Assembly: GCF_024347375.1 (NCBI RefSeq)
Contig: NZ_AP025470.1
Location: 248,001-312,000 of the forward strand
Direction: 5' to 3'
From: Vibrio coralliirubri
GTDB lineage: Bacteria > Pseudomonadota > Gammaproteobacteria > Enterobacterales > Vibrionaceae
Length of the DNA stretch: 64,000 bases
Shown: piece after piece, positions 10,409 to 20,171 of the stretch
Layout of the letters: the number at the start of each line of letters is the position of its first letter
Numbering within the stretch: position 1 is the first letter of the stretch
Translations under genes and position numbers: made by a program
The notes under the pieces: model-generated
Told to the model about the DNA's origin: nothing
The model's input: only the letters and a program-made list of their open reading frames with translations
The model's database searches: none

Positions 10409-11413
10409 ATGTTGAAAACCACGATCATTGGCGCAAGCGGCTACACAGGAGCAGAACTGGCTCTAATGATAAACAGACACCCTGAGCTCACGCTATCAGG
10501 TTTATATGTCTCAGCCAATAGTGTAGACGCAGGTAAACCTATTGCGGCACTGCACGGTAAGTTAGCTGGCCTGATTGATATGCCAGTACAACCTTTAACA
10601 AATCCTGAAGAAGTAGCTAAACAGTCTGATGTGATTTTCTTAGCCACTGCACACGAAGTCAGTCACGACCTAGCGCCAATCTTTCTAGAGAACGATTGCC
10701 AAGTCTTCGACCTATCGGGTGCATTCAGAGTTAAAGGCGAAAACTTCTATCAAGAGTTTTACGGTTTTGAACATCAACACGAACAATGGCTAGACAAAGC
10801 GGCTTACGGTTTAGCGGAATGGAACGAACAAGAAATTAAAGAAGCTCAGCTTGTTGCGGTAGCGGGTTGTTACCCAACCGCATCACAACTGGCAATTAAG
10901 CCTTTGGTTGAAGCCAAGTTACTGGATGAAAACCAATGGCCAGTGATTAACGCAACCAGCGGTGTTACTGGTGCGGGCCGCAAGGCGACGATGGTTAACA
11001 GCTTCTGCGAAGTGAGCCTGCAAGCTTATGGCGTATTCAATCACCGTCATCAACCTGAAATGGCTGCACATTTAGGATGTGATGTGATTTTCACTCCGCA
11101 CCTCGGCAACTTTAAGCGCGGTATTTTAGCGACCATCACCATGAAATTGGCTGAAGGCGTGACAGAACAGCAGATACAAGATGCCTTTGAGCAAGCTTAC
11201 CAAGGTAAACCTGCAGTGAGACTACTCGAAGAGACATTGCCAAGAATTCAAGATGTAGAACAGACGCCTTTCTGCGACTTAGGTTGGAAGGTTCAAGGTC
11301 AGCACATCATCGTTGTTTCAGCGATTGATAACTTATTAAAGGGTGCATCTAGCCAAGCGATGCAGTGTTTAAATTTACGTTATGGTTTTGCGCCATTAAC
11401 TGCGTTAGTGTAA
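10409..11413 (+). CDS. argC: N-acetyl-gamma-glutamyl-phosphate reductase ArgC
   Basis: NADPH-dependent reduction of N-acetylglutamyl phosphate to the semialdehyde, the third step of arginine synthesis. The 334 residues have the N-terminal Rossmann motif [13 protein letters not shown] and the active-site cysteine in [13 protein letters not shown] (near 155). [16 protein letters not shown] is the usual family segment that follows. First gene of the argC-argB-argG cluster; argB begins 12 bp after its stop. Confidence 0.96.
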   Translation: MLKTTIIGASGYTGAELALMINRHPELTLSGLYVSANSVDAGKPIAALHGKLAGLIDMPVQPLTNPEEVAKQSDVIFLATAHEVSHDLAPIFLENDCQVFDLSGAFRVKGENFYQEFYGFEHQHEQWLDKAAYGLAEWNEQEIKEAQLVAVAGCYPTASQLAIKPLVEAKLLDENQWPVINATSGVTGAGRKATMVNSFCEVSLQAYGVFNHRHQPEMAAHLGCDVIFTPHLGNFKRGILATITMKLAEGVTEQQIQDAFEQAYQGKPAVRLLEETLPRIQDVEQTPFCDLGWKVQGQHIIVVSAIDNLLKGASSQAMQCLNLRYGFAPLTALV

Positions 11414-11425
11414 GGAAATCTAGAT

Positions 11426-12214
11426 ATGAGCCTTAATAATCAACCATTAATCATAAAGTTAGGTGGCGCTGCGCTATCTTGTGGTGAAACACTTAGCAAG
11501 TTATTTGGTGCTATCTCTGCTTACCAACAACAGGCACAACGACCAATCGTGATTGTTCACGGTGGCGGTTACCTTGTTGATGATTTGATGAATAAGTTGA
11601 ACCTCGAAACCGTTAAGAAAGAAGGGCTACGTGTTACTCCTTATGATCAGATCCCAGTGATCGCTGGTGCATTAGCGGGCACGGCAAATAAATTACTTCA
11701 AGGTCAGGCAATTAAAGACGGAATCAATGCCGTTGGTTTGAGCCTTGCTGACGGTGGTTTATGCAAAGTGAGCGAACTGAACCCTGAATTGGGCGCGGTA
11801 GGAAAAGCGGAGCCGGGCGACTCAACCGTTCTGCAAGCGATTCTTAATGCGGGCGCACTGCCTATCATTAGCTCGATTGGTCTGACTGAGCAAGGCCAAC
11901 TGATGAACGTCAATGCCGACCAAGCTGCGGTTGCCGTTGCAGGCGCGCTTGATGCTGAACTGGTACTGCTTTCTGATGTAAGTGGTGTGTTGGATGGTAA
12001 AGGCCACCTGATTCCAAGCCTTAATCAACAACAAGCTGATGACCTTATTGCCGGCAAAGTGATTACCGACGGCATGATCGTTAAGGTTCAAGCTGCACTA
12101 GAAGCCGCTAACGACCTTGGACGACCAATCGAAGTTGCCACTTGGCGATACCCAGAAAAGCTAACACAACTGTTTTCAGGTAAAAGCATAGGAACACAGT
12201 TTTTACCTCAGTAG
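11426..12214 (+). CDS. argB: Acetylglutamate kinase ArgB
   Basis: Amino-acid kinase family enzyme that phosphorylates N-acetylglutamate. The 262 residues show the ATP-binding [11 protein letters not shown] start, the substrate loop [13 protein letters not shown], the [15 protein letters not shown] segment and the conserved [13 protein letters not shown]. It lacks the N-terminal extension of arginine-sensitive kinases, so it is probably the feedback-insensitive short form as in enterics (inferred). AAGGA precedes the start. Confidence 0.96.
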   Translation: MSLNNQPLIIKLGGAALSCGETLSKLFGAISAYQQQAQRPIVIVHGGGYLVDDLMNKLNLETVKKEGLRVTPYDQIPVIAGALAGTANKLLQGQAIKDGINAVGLSLADGGLCKVSELNPELGAVGKAEPGDSTVLQAILNAGALPIISSIGLTEQGQLMNVNADQAAVAVAGALDAELVLLSDVSGVLDGKGHLIPSLNQQQADDLIAGKVITDGMIVKVQAALEAANDLGRPIEVATWRYPEKLTQLFSGKSIGTQFLPQ

Positions 12215-12265
12215 GTCTCACAACGAGTCACTACTTAAAGAATTTAGACAAATTAAATAAACATA

Positions 12266-12279
12266 TAATTATGAAGTCA
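12266..12279 (+). promoter_or_regulatory. Weak ArgR box candidate before argG
   Basis: TAATTATGAAGTCA partly matches the ARG-box core and shares its GTCA end with the boxes before argC and argD. The paired 21-bp neighbour is poor. It lies about 50 bp before argG in the argB-argG gap. Confidence 0.35.
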
Positions 12280-12327
12280 TTTCCAACGCTGACCGCCATG
12301 TGCAGTATGGAAACTAGGAGAAAGAAA

Positions 12328-13539
12328 ATGAGCAAAGTTAACGTAAAGAAAGTTGTAGTAGCCTACTCTGGCGGTCTAGACACATCAGTAATCATTCCAT
12401 GGTTGAAAGAGAACTATGACTGTGAAGTGGTTGCATTTGTTGCGGATGTTGGTCAAGGCGACGAAGAGTTGATTGGTATCGAAGAGAAAGCAAAAGCTTC
12501 TGGTGCATCTGAGTGTTACATCGCAGACCTTAAAGAAGAGATGGTTGCTGACTACATCTACCCAACGCTAAAAACGGGCGCTTACTATGAAGGCAAATAC
12601 CTACTAGGTACGTCAATGGCGCGTCCAATCATCGCGAAAGCACAGGTTGAAGTCGCACGTAAAGTAGGTGCAGACGCACTGTGTCACGGTTGTACAGGTA
12701 AAGGTAACGACCAAGTTCGTTTTGAAGGCGCATTTGCTGCACTAGCACCAGACCTACACGTAATTGCACCATGGCGTGAATGGGATCTGGTGAGCCGTGA
12801 AGAGTGTCTAGATTACCTAGCGGAGCGTAACATCCCTTGTACCGCTTCTTTGACTAAGATTTACTCGCGTGATGCAAACGCATGGCACATCTCAACAGAA
12901 GGCGGCGTTCTAGAAAACACATGGAATGCACCTAACGAAGATTGCTGGGCTTGGACTGTAGACCCTGAGCAAGCGCCAAACGAATCTGAAACAGTGACAC
13001 TTAAAGTTGAAAAAGGCGAAGTGGTTGCGGTTGATGGCGAAACAATGACGCCATACAACGCACTGGTTTACCTAAACGAGAAGGGTGCTAAGCACGGTGT
13101 TGGTCGTATCGATATCGTAGAAAACCGTCTTGTTGGCATGAAGTCTCGTGGTTGTTACGAAACTCCGGGTGGCACAATCATGATGGAAGCACTGCGTGCA
13201 GTAGAGCAACTGGTTCTTGATAAAGCGGCATTCGAATTCCGTGAAGAGCTAGGTGTTAAGGCTTCTCACCTTGTATACGATGGTCGTTGGTTCACTCCAC
13301 TATGTAAGTCAATCCTTGCCGCGACAGAAGAGCTAGCACAAGACGTGAATGGTGAAGTGGTTATCAAGCTTTACAAAGGCCATGCAACGGTGACTCAGAA
13401 GCGTTCTGACAACAGCCTGTACTCAGAAGAGTTTGCAACCTTTGGTGAAGATGAAGTTTACGACCAAAGTCATGCTGAAGGCTTCATCCGCCTTTACTCG
13501 CTATCAAGCCGTATCCGTGCTCTGAATAGCCAAAAGTAA
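12328..13539 (+). CDS. argG: Argininosuccinate synthase ArgG
   Basis: ATP-dependent joining of citrulline and aspartate to argininosuccinate. The 403 residues are the common short type, unlike the 447-residue E. coli form. The N-type ATP pyrophosphatase P-loop is [12 protein letters not shown] near residue 10; the citrulline and aspartate binding segments [12 protein letters not shown] and DANAWHIS are present. The start at 12328 is preceded by TAGGAG; an upstream in-frame ATG at 12271 would add an unrelated 19-residue leader and was rejected. About 113 bp separate it from argB. Confidence 0.96.
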   Translation: MSKVNVKKVVVAYSGGLDTSVIIPWLKENYDCEVVAFVADVGQGDEELIGIEEKAKASGASECYIADLKEEMVADYIYPTLKTGAYYEGKYLLGTSMARPIIAKAQVEVARKVGADALCHGCTGKGNDQVRFEGAFAALAPDLHVIAPWREWDLVSREECLDYLAERNIPCTASLTKIYSRDANAWHISTEGGVLENTWNAPNEDCWAWTVDPEQAPNESETVTLKVEKGEVVAVDGETMTPYNALVYLNEKGAKHGVGRIDIVENRLVGMKSRGCYETPGGTIMMEALRAVEQLVLDKAAFEFREELGVKASHLVYDGRWFTPLCKSILAATEELAQDVNGEVVIKLYKGHATVTQKRSDNSLYSEEFATFGEDEVYDQSHAEGFIRLYSLSSRIRALNSQK

Positions 13540-13608
13540 TCCTAACAATGAGTTAGTGAGCTAGCCTTTGATGAAAGATTGAAGGTTAGTAAACAGACAT
13601 TGTTATGC

Positions 13609-13645
13609 AAAGCCCATTCACTATTGATTAGTGAGTGGGCTTTTT
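13609..13645 (+). terminator. Terminator after argG
   Basis: Stem AAAGCCCATTCACT with AGTGAGTGGGCTTT (one mismatch), closing a seven-base loop and followed by T residues. Confidence 0.88.
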
Positions 13646-13741
13646 ACTTTCTATTTGCCTAATAAATCAGCTTCGGTTTTTGCTATCGGATGGCATATAA
13701 TTCGCGCTCCACGCTTAAAATAATCAATGGATTGAACTGCT

Positions 13742-13780
13742 GGTGAATAAATATGTGAAAATAATGAATTAATACTTTAT
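13742..13780 (+). promoter_or_regulatory. Probable ArgR operator upstream of argH
   Basis: Two cores, TGAATAAATATGTG (13744-13757) and TGAATTAATACTTT (13765-13778), each carry a perfect TGAAT half followed by an A/T-only centre, and are exactly 21 bp apart centre to centre. This is the arrangement of a double ARG box. The rest of the 347-bp argG-argH gap holds the argG terminator and A/T-rich promoter sequence. Confidence 0.65.
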
Positions 13781-13826
13781 TTTCATTTTGAATTGCCGTA
13801 AGTTTAAACCATCAGAAAAATACTGA

Positions 13827-15761
<1,935 letters not shown>

Positions 15762-15812
15762 GGCATTGATTTTATAGTTGACCCGTCCTGATATGGGTTG
15801 ACACTTGATTGA

Positions 15813-16619
15813 CTAAAACGCTCGATGTACTTCATCGGGCGTTTTGTATTTTAGAGCTGTGTGAGGCCTATATTCATTATAGATTTTTACTGATTCAGCG
15901 ACCATTTTCTTTGCTTCATCTAAATCATTAGGCTTATTCAACAGATACTCCATCTTCAGTATTCCGTTGATCCTCTCTGCCAACGCATTCTGATAACAGT
16001 CATAGCCATCAGTCATTGAGCAAGATACACCATACTGTCGATGCAACTCTTGGTATTCAACAGAGCAGTACTGAACACCTCTATCTGAGTGATGGACAAG
16101 CTCACCTGTATTCTTCCGCCCTTTCAACGCGTTTAAAAAGGCCTGCTTGACCGTGCGAGCTTTCATATCATCACTTATGTGATAGCCCACGATTTTTCTT
16201 GAGTAAGCGTCCGTCACTAAACTGAGATAAGTACTACCACGCCGCGTTGCTAGATAAGTAATATCGGCAACCCATAATTGCTCTGGTCTTTCCGGGATTA
16301 AGCCTTCCTTAATTCGATTTGGATGGCAGTAAAAGCGATGATTACTGTTTGTAGTTCGATGATAAGCCCTTCGATTCTGTACTAATAATCGATTCATTCT
16401 CAGCAGAGAGAATAAGCGGTCTCGCCCGATTTCAATATCGTTCTGAGCAAGTAAATACTTGATCTTACGAGTCCCTATACGAGGGTGCATCATCCTTTGC
16501 TCCTTCACAAAACCGAGTACGGATTCATCTTTCTTTGTCTGATGAATTTCTGCAACACAGCGCTTGTAGAAAGCTTGTCGTGTAATACCTATGAAGTGGC
16601 AAGCTTTAGTGACGGTCAA
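15813..16619 (-). CDS. IS3-family transposase OrfB (DDE catalytic subunit)
   Basis: 268-residue integrase-core protein. The catalytic triad is D119 (VADITYL), D179 (HHSDRGVQY) and E215 (NALAERINGILKMEY), with 35 residues between the second D and E as in the family. The N-terminal HTH_21 segment has MHPRIGTRKIKYLL. The frame opens at TTG (16619), overlapping the last bases of OrfA in the -1 frame. It is probably made mainly as an OrfAB fusion by frameshifting rather than from its own start. Confidence 0.93.
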   Translation of the reverse strand: MTVTKACHFIGITRQAFYKRCVAEIHQTKKDESVLGFVKEQRMMHPRIGTRKIKYLLAQNDIEIGRDRLFSLLRMNRLLVQNRRAYHRTTNSNHRFYCHPNRIKEGLIPERPEQLWVADITYLATRRGSTYLSLVTDAYSRKIVGYHISDDMKARTVKQAFLNALKGRKNTGELVHHSDRGVQYCSVEYQELHRQYGVSCSMTDGYDCYQNALAERINGILKMEYLLNKPNDLDEAKKMVAESVKIYNEYRPHTALKYKTPDEVHRAF

Positions 16620-16636
16620 TCTTCTGACCGTTTTTT
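16612..16636 (-). promoter_or_regulatory. Probable -1 frameshift site in the IS
   Basis: On the minus strand a run of six A (16631-16636) near the end of OrfA is followed at once by a perfect hairpin, ACGGTCA-GAAGAT-TGACCGT (16612-16631), which covers the OrfA stop and the OrfB opening. IS3 elements use an A-rich slippery site and a downstream structure to make OrfAB. The absent spacer between slippery run and stem is unusual. Confidence 0.6.
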
Positions 16637-17017
16637 CCTTAATAACTCGGCCTTGCGCTTCTTTGAGATTCGGACTCCGAAATCTCGATCCATGACTTTT
16701 ACAACCGCTTCAAAGAACTCAGCTTTGAGCTGAGTTTCTTCTAATTGCTGCTCGAGTTCTTTGATTCGTTGCTCTGGGGTTTGAGTTGAGGAAGAGTTTG
16801 ACATAGTCGCTCCTAACGCTCTCGATTGTTCTATTCCTTTAGACCAATCTAGTTGACCATGTTTGCGAAGCCAAACTAAAACGGTAGAGCGACCTTGGAT
16901 CCCATAACGTTCTTGAGCTTGCTTATAAGTCATTTCGCCTTTTTCAACTTGGCTTACGACTGCCAATTTAAAGGCAAGAGAATAATCTCGTTGAGTACGT
17001 CTACTTGTTGTTTTCAT
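16616..17017 (-). CDS. IS3-family transposase OrfA (helix-turn-helix subunit)
   Basis: 133-residue DNA-binding protein: HTH (about 10-45, FKLAVVSQVEKGEMTYKQA then YGIQGRSTVLVWLRKHG) and a C-terminal leucine-zipper-like coiled coil (EQRIKELEQQLEETQLKAEF). The start at 17017 is preceded by GGAGAG; six residues upstream is another ATG with no such site. The stop overlaps the OrfB opening by four bases. Confidence 0.92.
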   Translation of the reverse strand: MKTTSRRTQRDYSLAFKLAVVSQVEKGEMTYKQAQERYGIQGRSTVLVWLRKHGQLDWSKGIEQSRALGATMSNSSSTQTPEQRIKELEQQLEETQLKAEFFEAVVKVMDRDFGVRISKKRKAELLRKKRSED

Positions 17018-17079
17018 GACACTCTCCAATTTCATGTTGGAAATGTGTCAACCATATTTAGGACGGTACAAGTCCCTAA

Positions 17080-17107
17080 AAAAAAGATCAAAAATATGAT
17101 CTTTTTT
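17080..17107. terminator. Bidirectional terminator-like hairpin next to the IS
   Basis: Perfect 11-bp stem AAAAAAGATCA / TGATCTTTTTT with a six-base loop, beginning nine bases after the IS. It ends in a T run on both strands. Confidence 0.7.
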
Positions 17108-17152
17108 GGGAACAAACTAAGAAAAGCCCGGTCTATTAAAGTACCACTGCTT

Positions 17153-17174
17153 TTTCTTAGAATTTTCTAAGAAA
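17153..17174. repeat. Perfect 10-bp inverted repeat with two-base spacer
   Basis: TTTCTTAGAA-TT-TTCTAAGAAA. A further copy of the arm sequence (CTAAGAAA) lies at about 17117. It sits between two terminator-like hairpins and may be a structural RNA element or a regulator site; no function is assigned. Confidence 0.6.
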
Positions 17175-17206
17175 GCCCTAGAATCGATTGGTTCTGGGGC
17201 TTTTTT
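17172..17206 (+). terminator. Terminator probably belonging to argH
   Basis: 12-bp stem AAAGCCCTAGAA / TTCTGGGGCTTT (one G-U pair) followed by T residues. With the IS removed it would lie about 120 bp after the argH stop, so it is probably the original argH terminator, now 1.4 kb away. Confidence 0.8.
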
Positions 17207-17311
17207 CTATCTGCTGTTTGGGAAATGACAATAGCTCGAAAATTATGATGAATTATCGGATTTTTTAGCCCTGTCTCTAATCACTACTCTTTATCCAATA
17301 AAGACTTCCAG

Positions 17312-17560
17312 CTAACGTTTTTTGCCCTTTAACGGAAGCACCACAAACTTCATTATCCAATGCAGCGACAGCAAGCCACTGAATGCGAAAGCGGCCATCA
17401 TCAAAGCGATGGCATTGATGGTTTTTGGGTCTTCTCTGAAAAATAGCCACCATACTCCCCAACTCAAAATCGACAACACCATCAGCTGATTCATGCAACG
17501 CTGGCAACGACCGAGCTTGTTACGGATTTTTTCACTTTTATTGCAATGAATGCATGTCAT
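17312..17560 (-). CDS. Small zinc-ribbon membrane protein (DUF3624-like)
   Basis: 82 residues. Two cysteine pairs near the N-terminus, CIHC (3-6) and CQRC (19-22), look like a four-cysteine zinc ribbon. Two hydrophobic segments follow (about 26-42 and 49-72), ending in a basic tail LKGKKR. I recall small Vibrio proteins of this shape as DUF3624; function unknown. No good ribosome site is visible before the ATG. It is convergent with argH and divergent from the RidA-like gene 87 bp away. Confidence 0.72.
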   Translation of the reverse strand: MTCIHCNKSEKIRNKLGRCQRCMNQLMVLSILSWGVWWLFFREDPKTINAIALMMAAFAFSGLLSLHWIMKFVVLPLKGKKR

Positions 17561-17647
17561 CTTGGGTTTGATTCGCGTTATGCTTGTTGCCCTGATAATA
17601 ACACGTCACAAGATATTGGATCACGGTGACACAGAGAGAGAAAGTCG

Positions 17648-17995
17648 ATGATTGAGCGCCAAGAAACCAAACAACGCATGAGCCGTATTGTGAAACACAA
17701 CGGCACTATCTACCTATGTGGCCAAGTGTGTGCTGATGCAACCAAAGACATCACTGAGCAAACACAGACGATGCTGGATAAAGTGGAAGCTCTACTTGAG
17801 CAAGCAGGCAGCGACAAAGAGCACATGCTGTCAGCAACGATTTACTTGAAAGACATGAAAGACTTCCAAGAAATGAACGCAGTTTGGGATGCATGGGTTC
17901 CTGAAGGTCACGCTCCAGCTCGCGCATGTGTGACTGGCGACATGGCTCGTGAAGCGCTACTTGTTGAGATCTCTGTGATTGCTGCTGAGAAGTAA
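17648..17995 (+). CDS. RidA / YjgF-YER057c-UK114 family protein (YoaB-like)
   Basis: 115 residues of one RidA-fold domain. Canonical RidA deaminates reactive enamine/imine intermediates from PLP enzymes; many paralogues have unknown substrates. Motifs are [10 protein letters not shown], the [20 protein letters not shown] helix and GHAPARACV, whose second Arg is at the position of the catalytic Arg. Similarity is closer to E. coli YoaB than to RidA. The start at 17648 follows GAGAGAG; a second ATG at 17684 lacks a ribosome site. Confidence 0.88.
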   Translation: MIERQETKQRMSRIVKHNGTIYLCGQVCADATKDITEQTQTMLDKVEALLEQAGSDKEHMLSATIYLKDMKDFQEMNAVWDAWVPEGHAPARACVTGDMAREALLVEISVIAAEK

Positions 17996-18029
17996 TAGCT
18001 AAATCTTTAGCGACCGGTAATTGCTTCAA

Positions 18030-18177
18030 GAGATTCCAGATACCTCGTCCCTCGGTTCTGGAATGACGAGTTAAAGCTTGGATTAGTTTATGCGTTGTTC
18101 TTATTGGGCTTCGGATTTGCTCTGTATTCAAAGTAGCGTCATTCCCGAAAGCGACGAAGGAGCGTAATCGGGAATCT
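18030..18177. repeat. Palindromic intergenic repeat, copy 1
   Basis: About 148 bp beginning GAGATTCCAGATACCTCGTC and ending CGGGAATCT. It contains two internal hairpins, ATTCCAGA…TTCTGGAAT and ATTCCCGA…TCGGGAAT, and its outer ends (GAGATTCC and GGAATCTC) are themselves inverted. A near-identical second copy starts 163 bp later. The shape fits a non-coding dispersed repeat family. Confidence 0.88.
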
Positions 18178-18192
18178 CTGTTTGTGTGGTAA

Positions 18193-18340
18193 GAGATTCC
18201 AGATACCTCGTCCCTCGGTTCTGGAATGACGAGTTAAAGCTTGGATTAGTTTATGCGTTGTTCTTATTGGGCTTCGGATTTGCTCAGTATTAAAAGCAGC
18301 GTCATTCCCGGTAGCGACGAAGGAGCGTGGTCGGGAATCT
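18193..18340. repeat. Palindromic intergenic repeat, copy 2
   Basis: Second copy in the same orientation, differing from copy 1 by only a few bases, mostly in the last third (for example CCGGTAGCGACG against CCGAAAGCGACG). The differences keep the pairing of the ends largely intact. Confidence 0.88.
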
Positions 18341-18362
18341 GTTATTTGCTCGAAGCCAAAAC

Positions 18363-18391
18363 AAAAAGGAAAGCCAATGGCTTTCCTTTTT
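18363..18391. terminator. Bidirectional terminator between ridA-like gene and flavoprotein gene
   Basis: Perfect 13-bp stem AAAAAGGAAAGCC / GGCTTTCCTTTTT with a three-base loop, with T runs on both strands, between convergent genes. Confidence 0.9.
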
Positions 18392-18431
18392 AGTATCTAG
18401 CGTTTGCTTACTGCCTAACAATATTCTGATA

Positions 18432-19898
18432 TTAGCAACCTGGGCCACAATCCAGACAGTGTTTCACCATCTCTGGACCTAGGTGCAGTTTCGCATTCAG
18501 GTCACGTAGTGCAGTTCGTACACCTTCTTCAATTACCGGGTGGTAGAACGGCATGTCTAGCATTTCAGAAACCGTCATCTTGTTCTGGTGTGCCCAAGCT
18601 AATAGGTGAGCCAAGTGTTCTGCGTTTGGTCCCATCATTTCAGCACCAAGGAAGCGGCCTGTACCTTGCTCGCCGTAAACGTGTAGGATACCTTTGTTGC
18701 GTAGCATCACTCGTGAACGACCTTGGTTTTCGAAAGACACTTCACCCGTTGCGAAACAGCCACATGTGCCTAAGCGGGTAGTGATCTCTTTGTAGGTTTC
18801 ACCAACCATCGCGATTTGCGGGTCAGAGAATACTGCTGAGATTTTAGAGCGGCGTAGGCCTGCACGAATCTCAGGGAAGCGACCTGCGTTGTCACCTGCA
18901 ATGCGTGCTTGGTCTGCTGCTTCATGTAGCAGAGGCAGTTGGTTGCTTGCATCACCCGCAATGAATACTGATGGCAATGATGTTTGTAGCGTGTAGTGAT
19001 CTGCGATTGGAACACCACGCTCATCAAGCTCAAGAGATGTATTCTCTAGGCCAAGTTTATCTGTATTAGGACGACGCCCCGTTGCTGCCAGTACGTATTC
19101 AACGATGTTAGTTTCTAGCTCACCTTGTTTATTGATGAACTGGATTTCGACGCGAGCCTCACCCGATTCAGTGGTAATGCGCTTCATGCTTTCGATTTTC
19201 ACGTCGGCATCTAGATAGAACTCTTCATTGAAGGCTTTATCTGCGTAAGCCATGATCTCTGGGTCGGTAACTGGGCCCACTTGACCACCTAAACCGAACA
19301 GTTTGGTTTTTACACCTAAGCGGTGCAGTGACTGGCCAAGCTCAAGACCAATAACACCAGGGCCAAATACCGCAACCGATTCTGGTAAATCATCCCAGCT
19401 GAACACGTCGTCGTTAATGATCAGACGGTCACCAAGCTCATTCCAAACGGCAGGGTAAGCAGGGCGAGAACCGGTCGCGATAACAATACGTTTAGCGGTG
19501 ACAACCGTGTGGTCATCAATTTGTAGTGTGTTGTCGTCTAAAAATTTTGCGTAGCCAGAGATCTTGTCTTGCTCTGGAATTTCATCAACACCTTCTAAAA
19601 CAAAACCAACAAAACGGTCACGCTCAAACTTCACTCGGTCCATCACTTCACGGCCGTTAATCACGATATCACCTTGTGGGTGAACGCCAAAAGCCGGAGC
19701 TTTCTCGATTTGGTGTACGCTTTCCGCAGCTGCAATAAGCAGTTTAGATGGCATACAACCAACACGAGCACAGGTTGTACCGTAAGGGCCGCCTTCAATC
19801 ATCACGACACTGTCAGTGTGTGCTTTTGCAGCGCGGTAAGAACCTAAACCTGCCGTACCGCCCCCGATAACTGCTACATCTACATTGACTTGTTTCAT
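18432..19898 (-). CDS. Dihydrolipoamide-dehydrogenase-like flavoprotein disulfide reductase
   Basis: 488-residue class I pyridine nucleotide-disulfide oxidoreductase. FAD motif VAVIGGGTAGLGSYRAA (8-24); redox-active disulfide C43-C48 in TTCARVGCMPSK; NAD(P) motif AVFGPGVIGLELGQSL; second FAD motif VFIAGDASN; C-terminal catalytic His-Glu in FYHPVIEEG. It differs from true E3 in the disulfide flank and has an extra C-terminal CLDCGPGC cluster. It is not beside a dehydrogenase complex but beside oxidative-stress genes, so it may reduce another disulfide substrate (inference). Start at 19898 gives the FAD motif near the N-terminus; an in-frame 16-residue upstream extension is rejected. Confidence 0.88.
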   Translation of the reverse strand: MKQVNVDVAVIGGGTAGLGSYRAAKAHTDSVVMIEGGPYGTTCARVGCMPSKLLIAAAESVHQIEKAPAFGVHPQGDIVINGREVMDRVKFERDRFVGFVLEGVDEIPEQDKISGYAKFLDDNTLQIDDHTVVTAKRIVIATGSRPAYPAVWNELGDRLIINDDVFSWDDLPESVAVFGPGVIGLELGQSLHRLGVKTKLFGLGGQVGPVTDPEIMAYADKAFNEEFYLDADVKIESMKRITTESGEARVEIQFINKQGELETNIVEYVLAATGRRPNTDKLGLENTSLELDERGVPIADHYTLQTSLPSVFIAGDASNQLPLLHEAADQARIAGDNAGRFPEIRAGLRRSKISAVFSDPQIAMVGETYKEITTRLGTCGCFATGEVSFENQGRSRVMLRNKGILHVYGEQGTGRFLGAEMMGPNAEHLAHLLAWAHQNKMTVSEMLDMPFYHPVIEEGVRTALRDLNAKLHLGPEMVKHCLDCGPGC

Positions 19899-20111
19899 AA
19901 TAATTTTCTCGTAATGGCTAAATTTGGTTTGAACGAACCCCTCCAACTCTGGTGATTTCTTGAGAGTCAGGATAGTGGGTCAGTTTTGTGATTCTGTTTT
20001 ATTAGGTTTAGCTTGTGACTCTGCTTTTATTGCTAACTATAGGTTAGTTAAAGACGGGCGAGTCACCAGCTATATTCTTTTTCCAAAACTCAGATAAGAG
20101 CGTTTGGAATG

Positions 20112-20137
20112 GCTAACCCACAAGAGGGTGGGTTAGC
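20112..20137. repeat. Perfect 10-bp hairpin after the peroxiredoxin gene
   Basis: GCTAACCCAC / GTGGGTTAGC with a six-base loop, 35 bp downstream of the peroxiredoxin-glutaredoxin stop. There is no T tract on either strand, so it may stabilise the mRNA end rather than terminate alone. Confidence 0.6.
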
Positions 20138-20171
20138 GGATACTTCTAAGCCTATATCGGCGATGAAGCGA

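Larger units (their letters stand above)
15779..17070 (-). mobile_element. Complete IS3-family insertion sequence, 1292 bp
   Basis: Ends are imperfect inverted repeats of about 26 bp: TGACCCGTCCTGATATGGG on the left and TGTACCGTCCTAAATATGG (reverse complement) on the right, both continuing into GTTGACAC. A 3-bp direct repeat AGT flanks the element at 15776-15778 and 17071-17073, a target duplication typical of the family. It carries two overlapping minus-strand frames with the usual -1 arrangement. The intact frames and target duplication suggest recent insertion. It lies between argH and the terminator that probably once followed it. Confidence 0.95.
17996..18431. other. 436-bp gene-free region with two tandem repeats and a terminator
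   Basis: Holds the two palindromic repeat copies described separately, a 15-bp link between them, and the convergent terminator at its right end. An apparent reading frame across the first copy on the minus strand is judged spurious. Confidence 0.8.

Noticed and set aside
12271..12327. N-terminal extension or leader peptide for argG
   Set aside because: The extra 19 residues do not fit ArgG, and TAGGAG is well placed for the start at 12328. The sequence has no run of Arg codons typical of an attenuator peptide.
17751..18131. Minus-strand frame across ridA-like gene and repeat copy 1
   Set aside because: It runs through a coding gene and a non-coding palindrome with no start signal.
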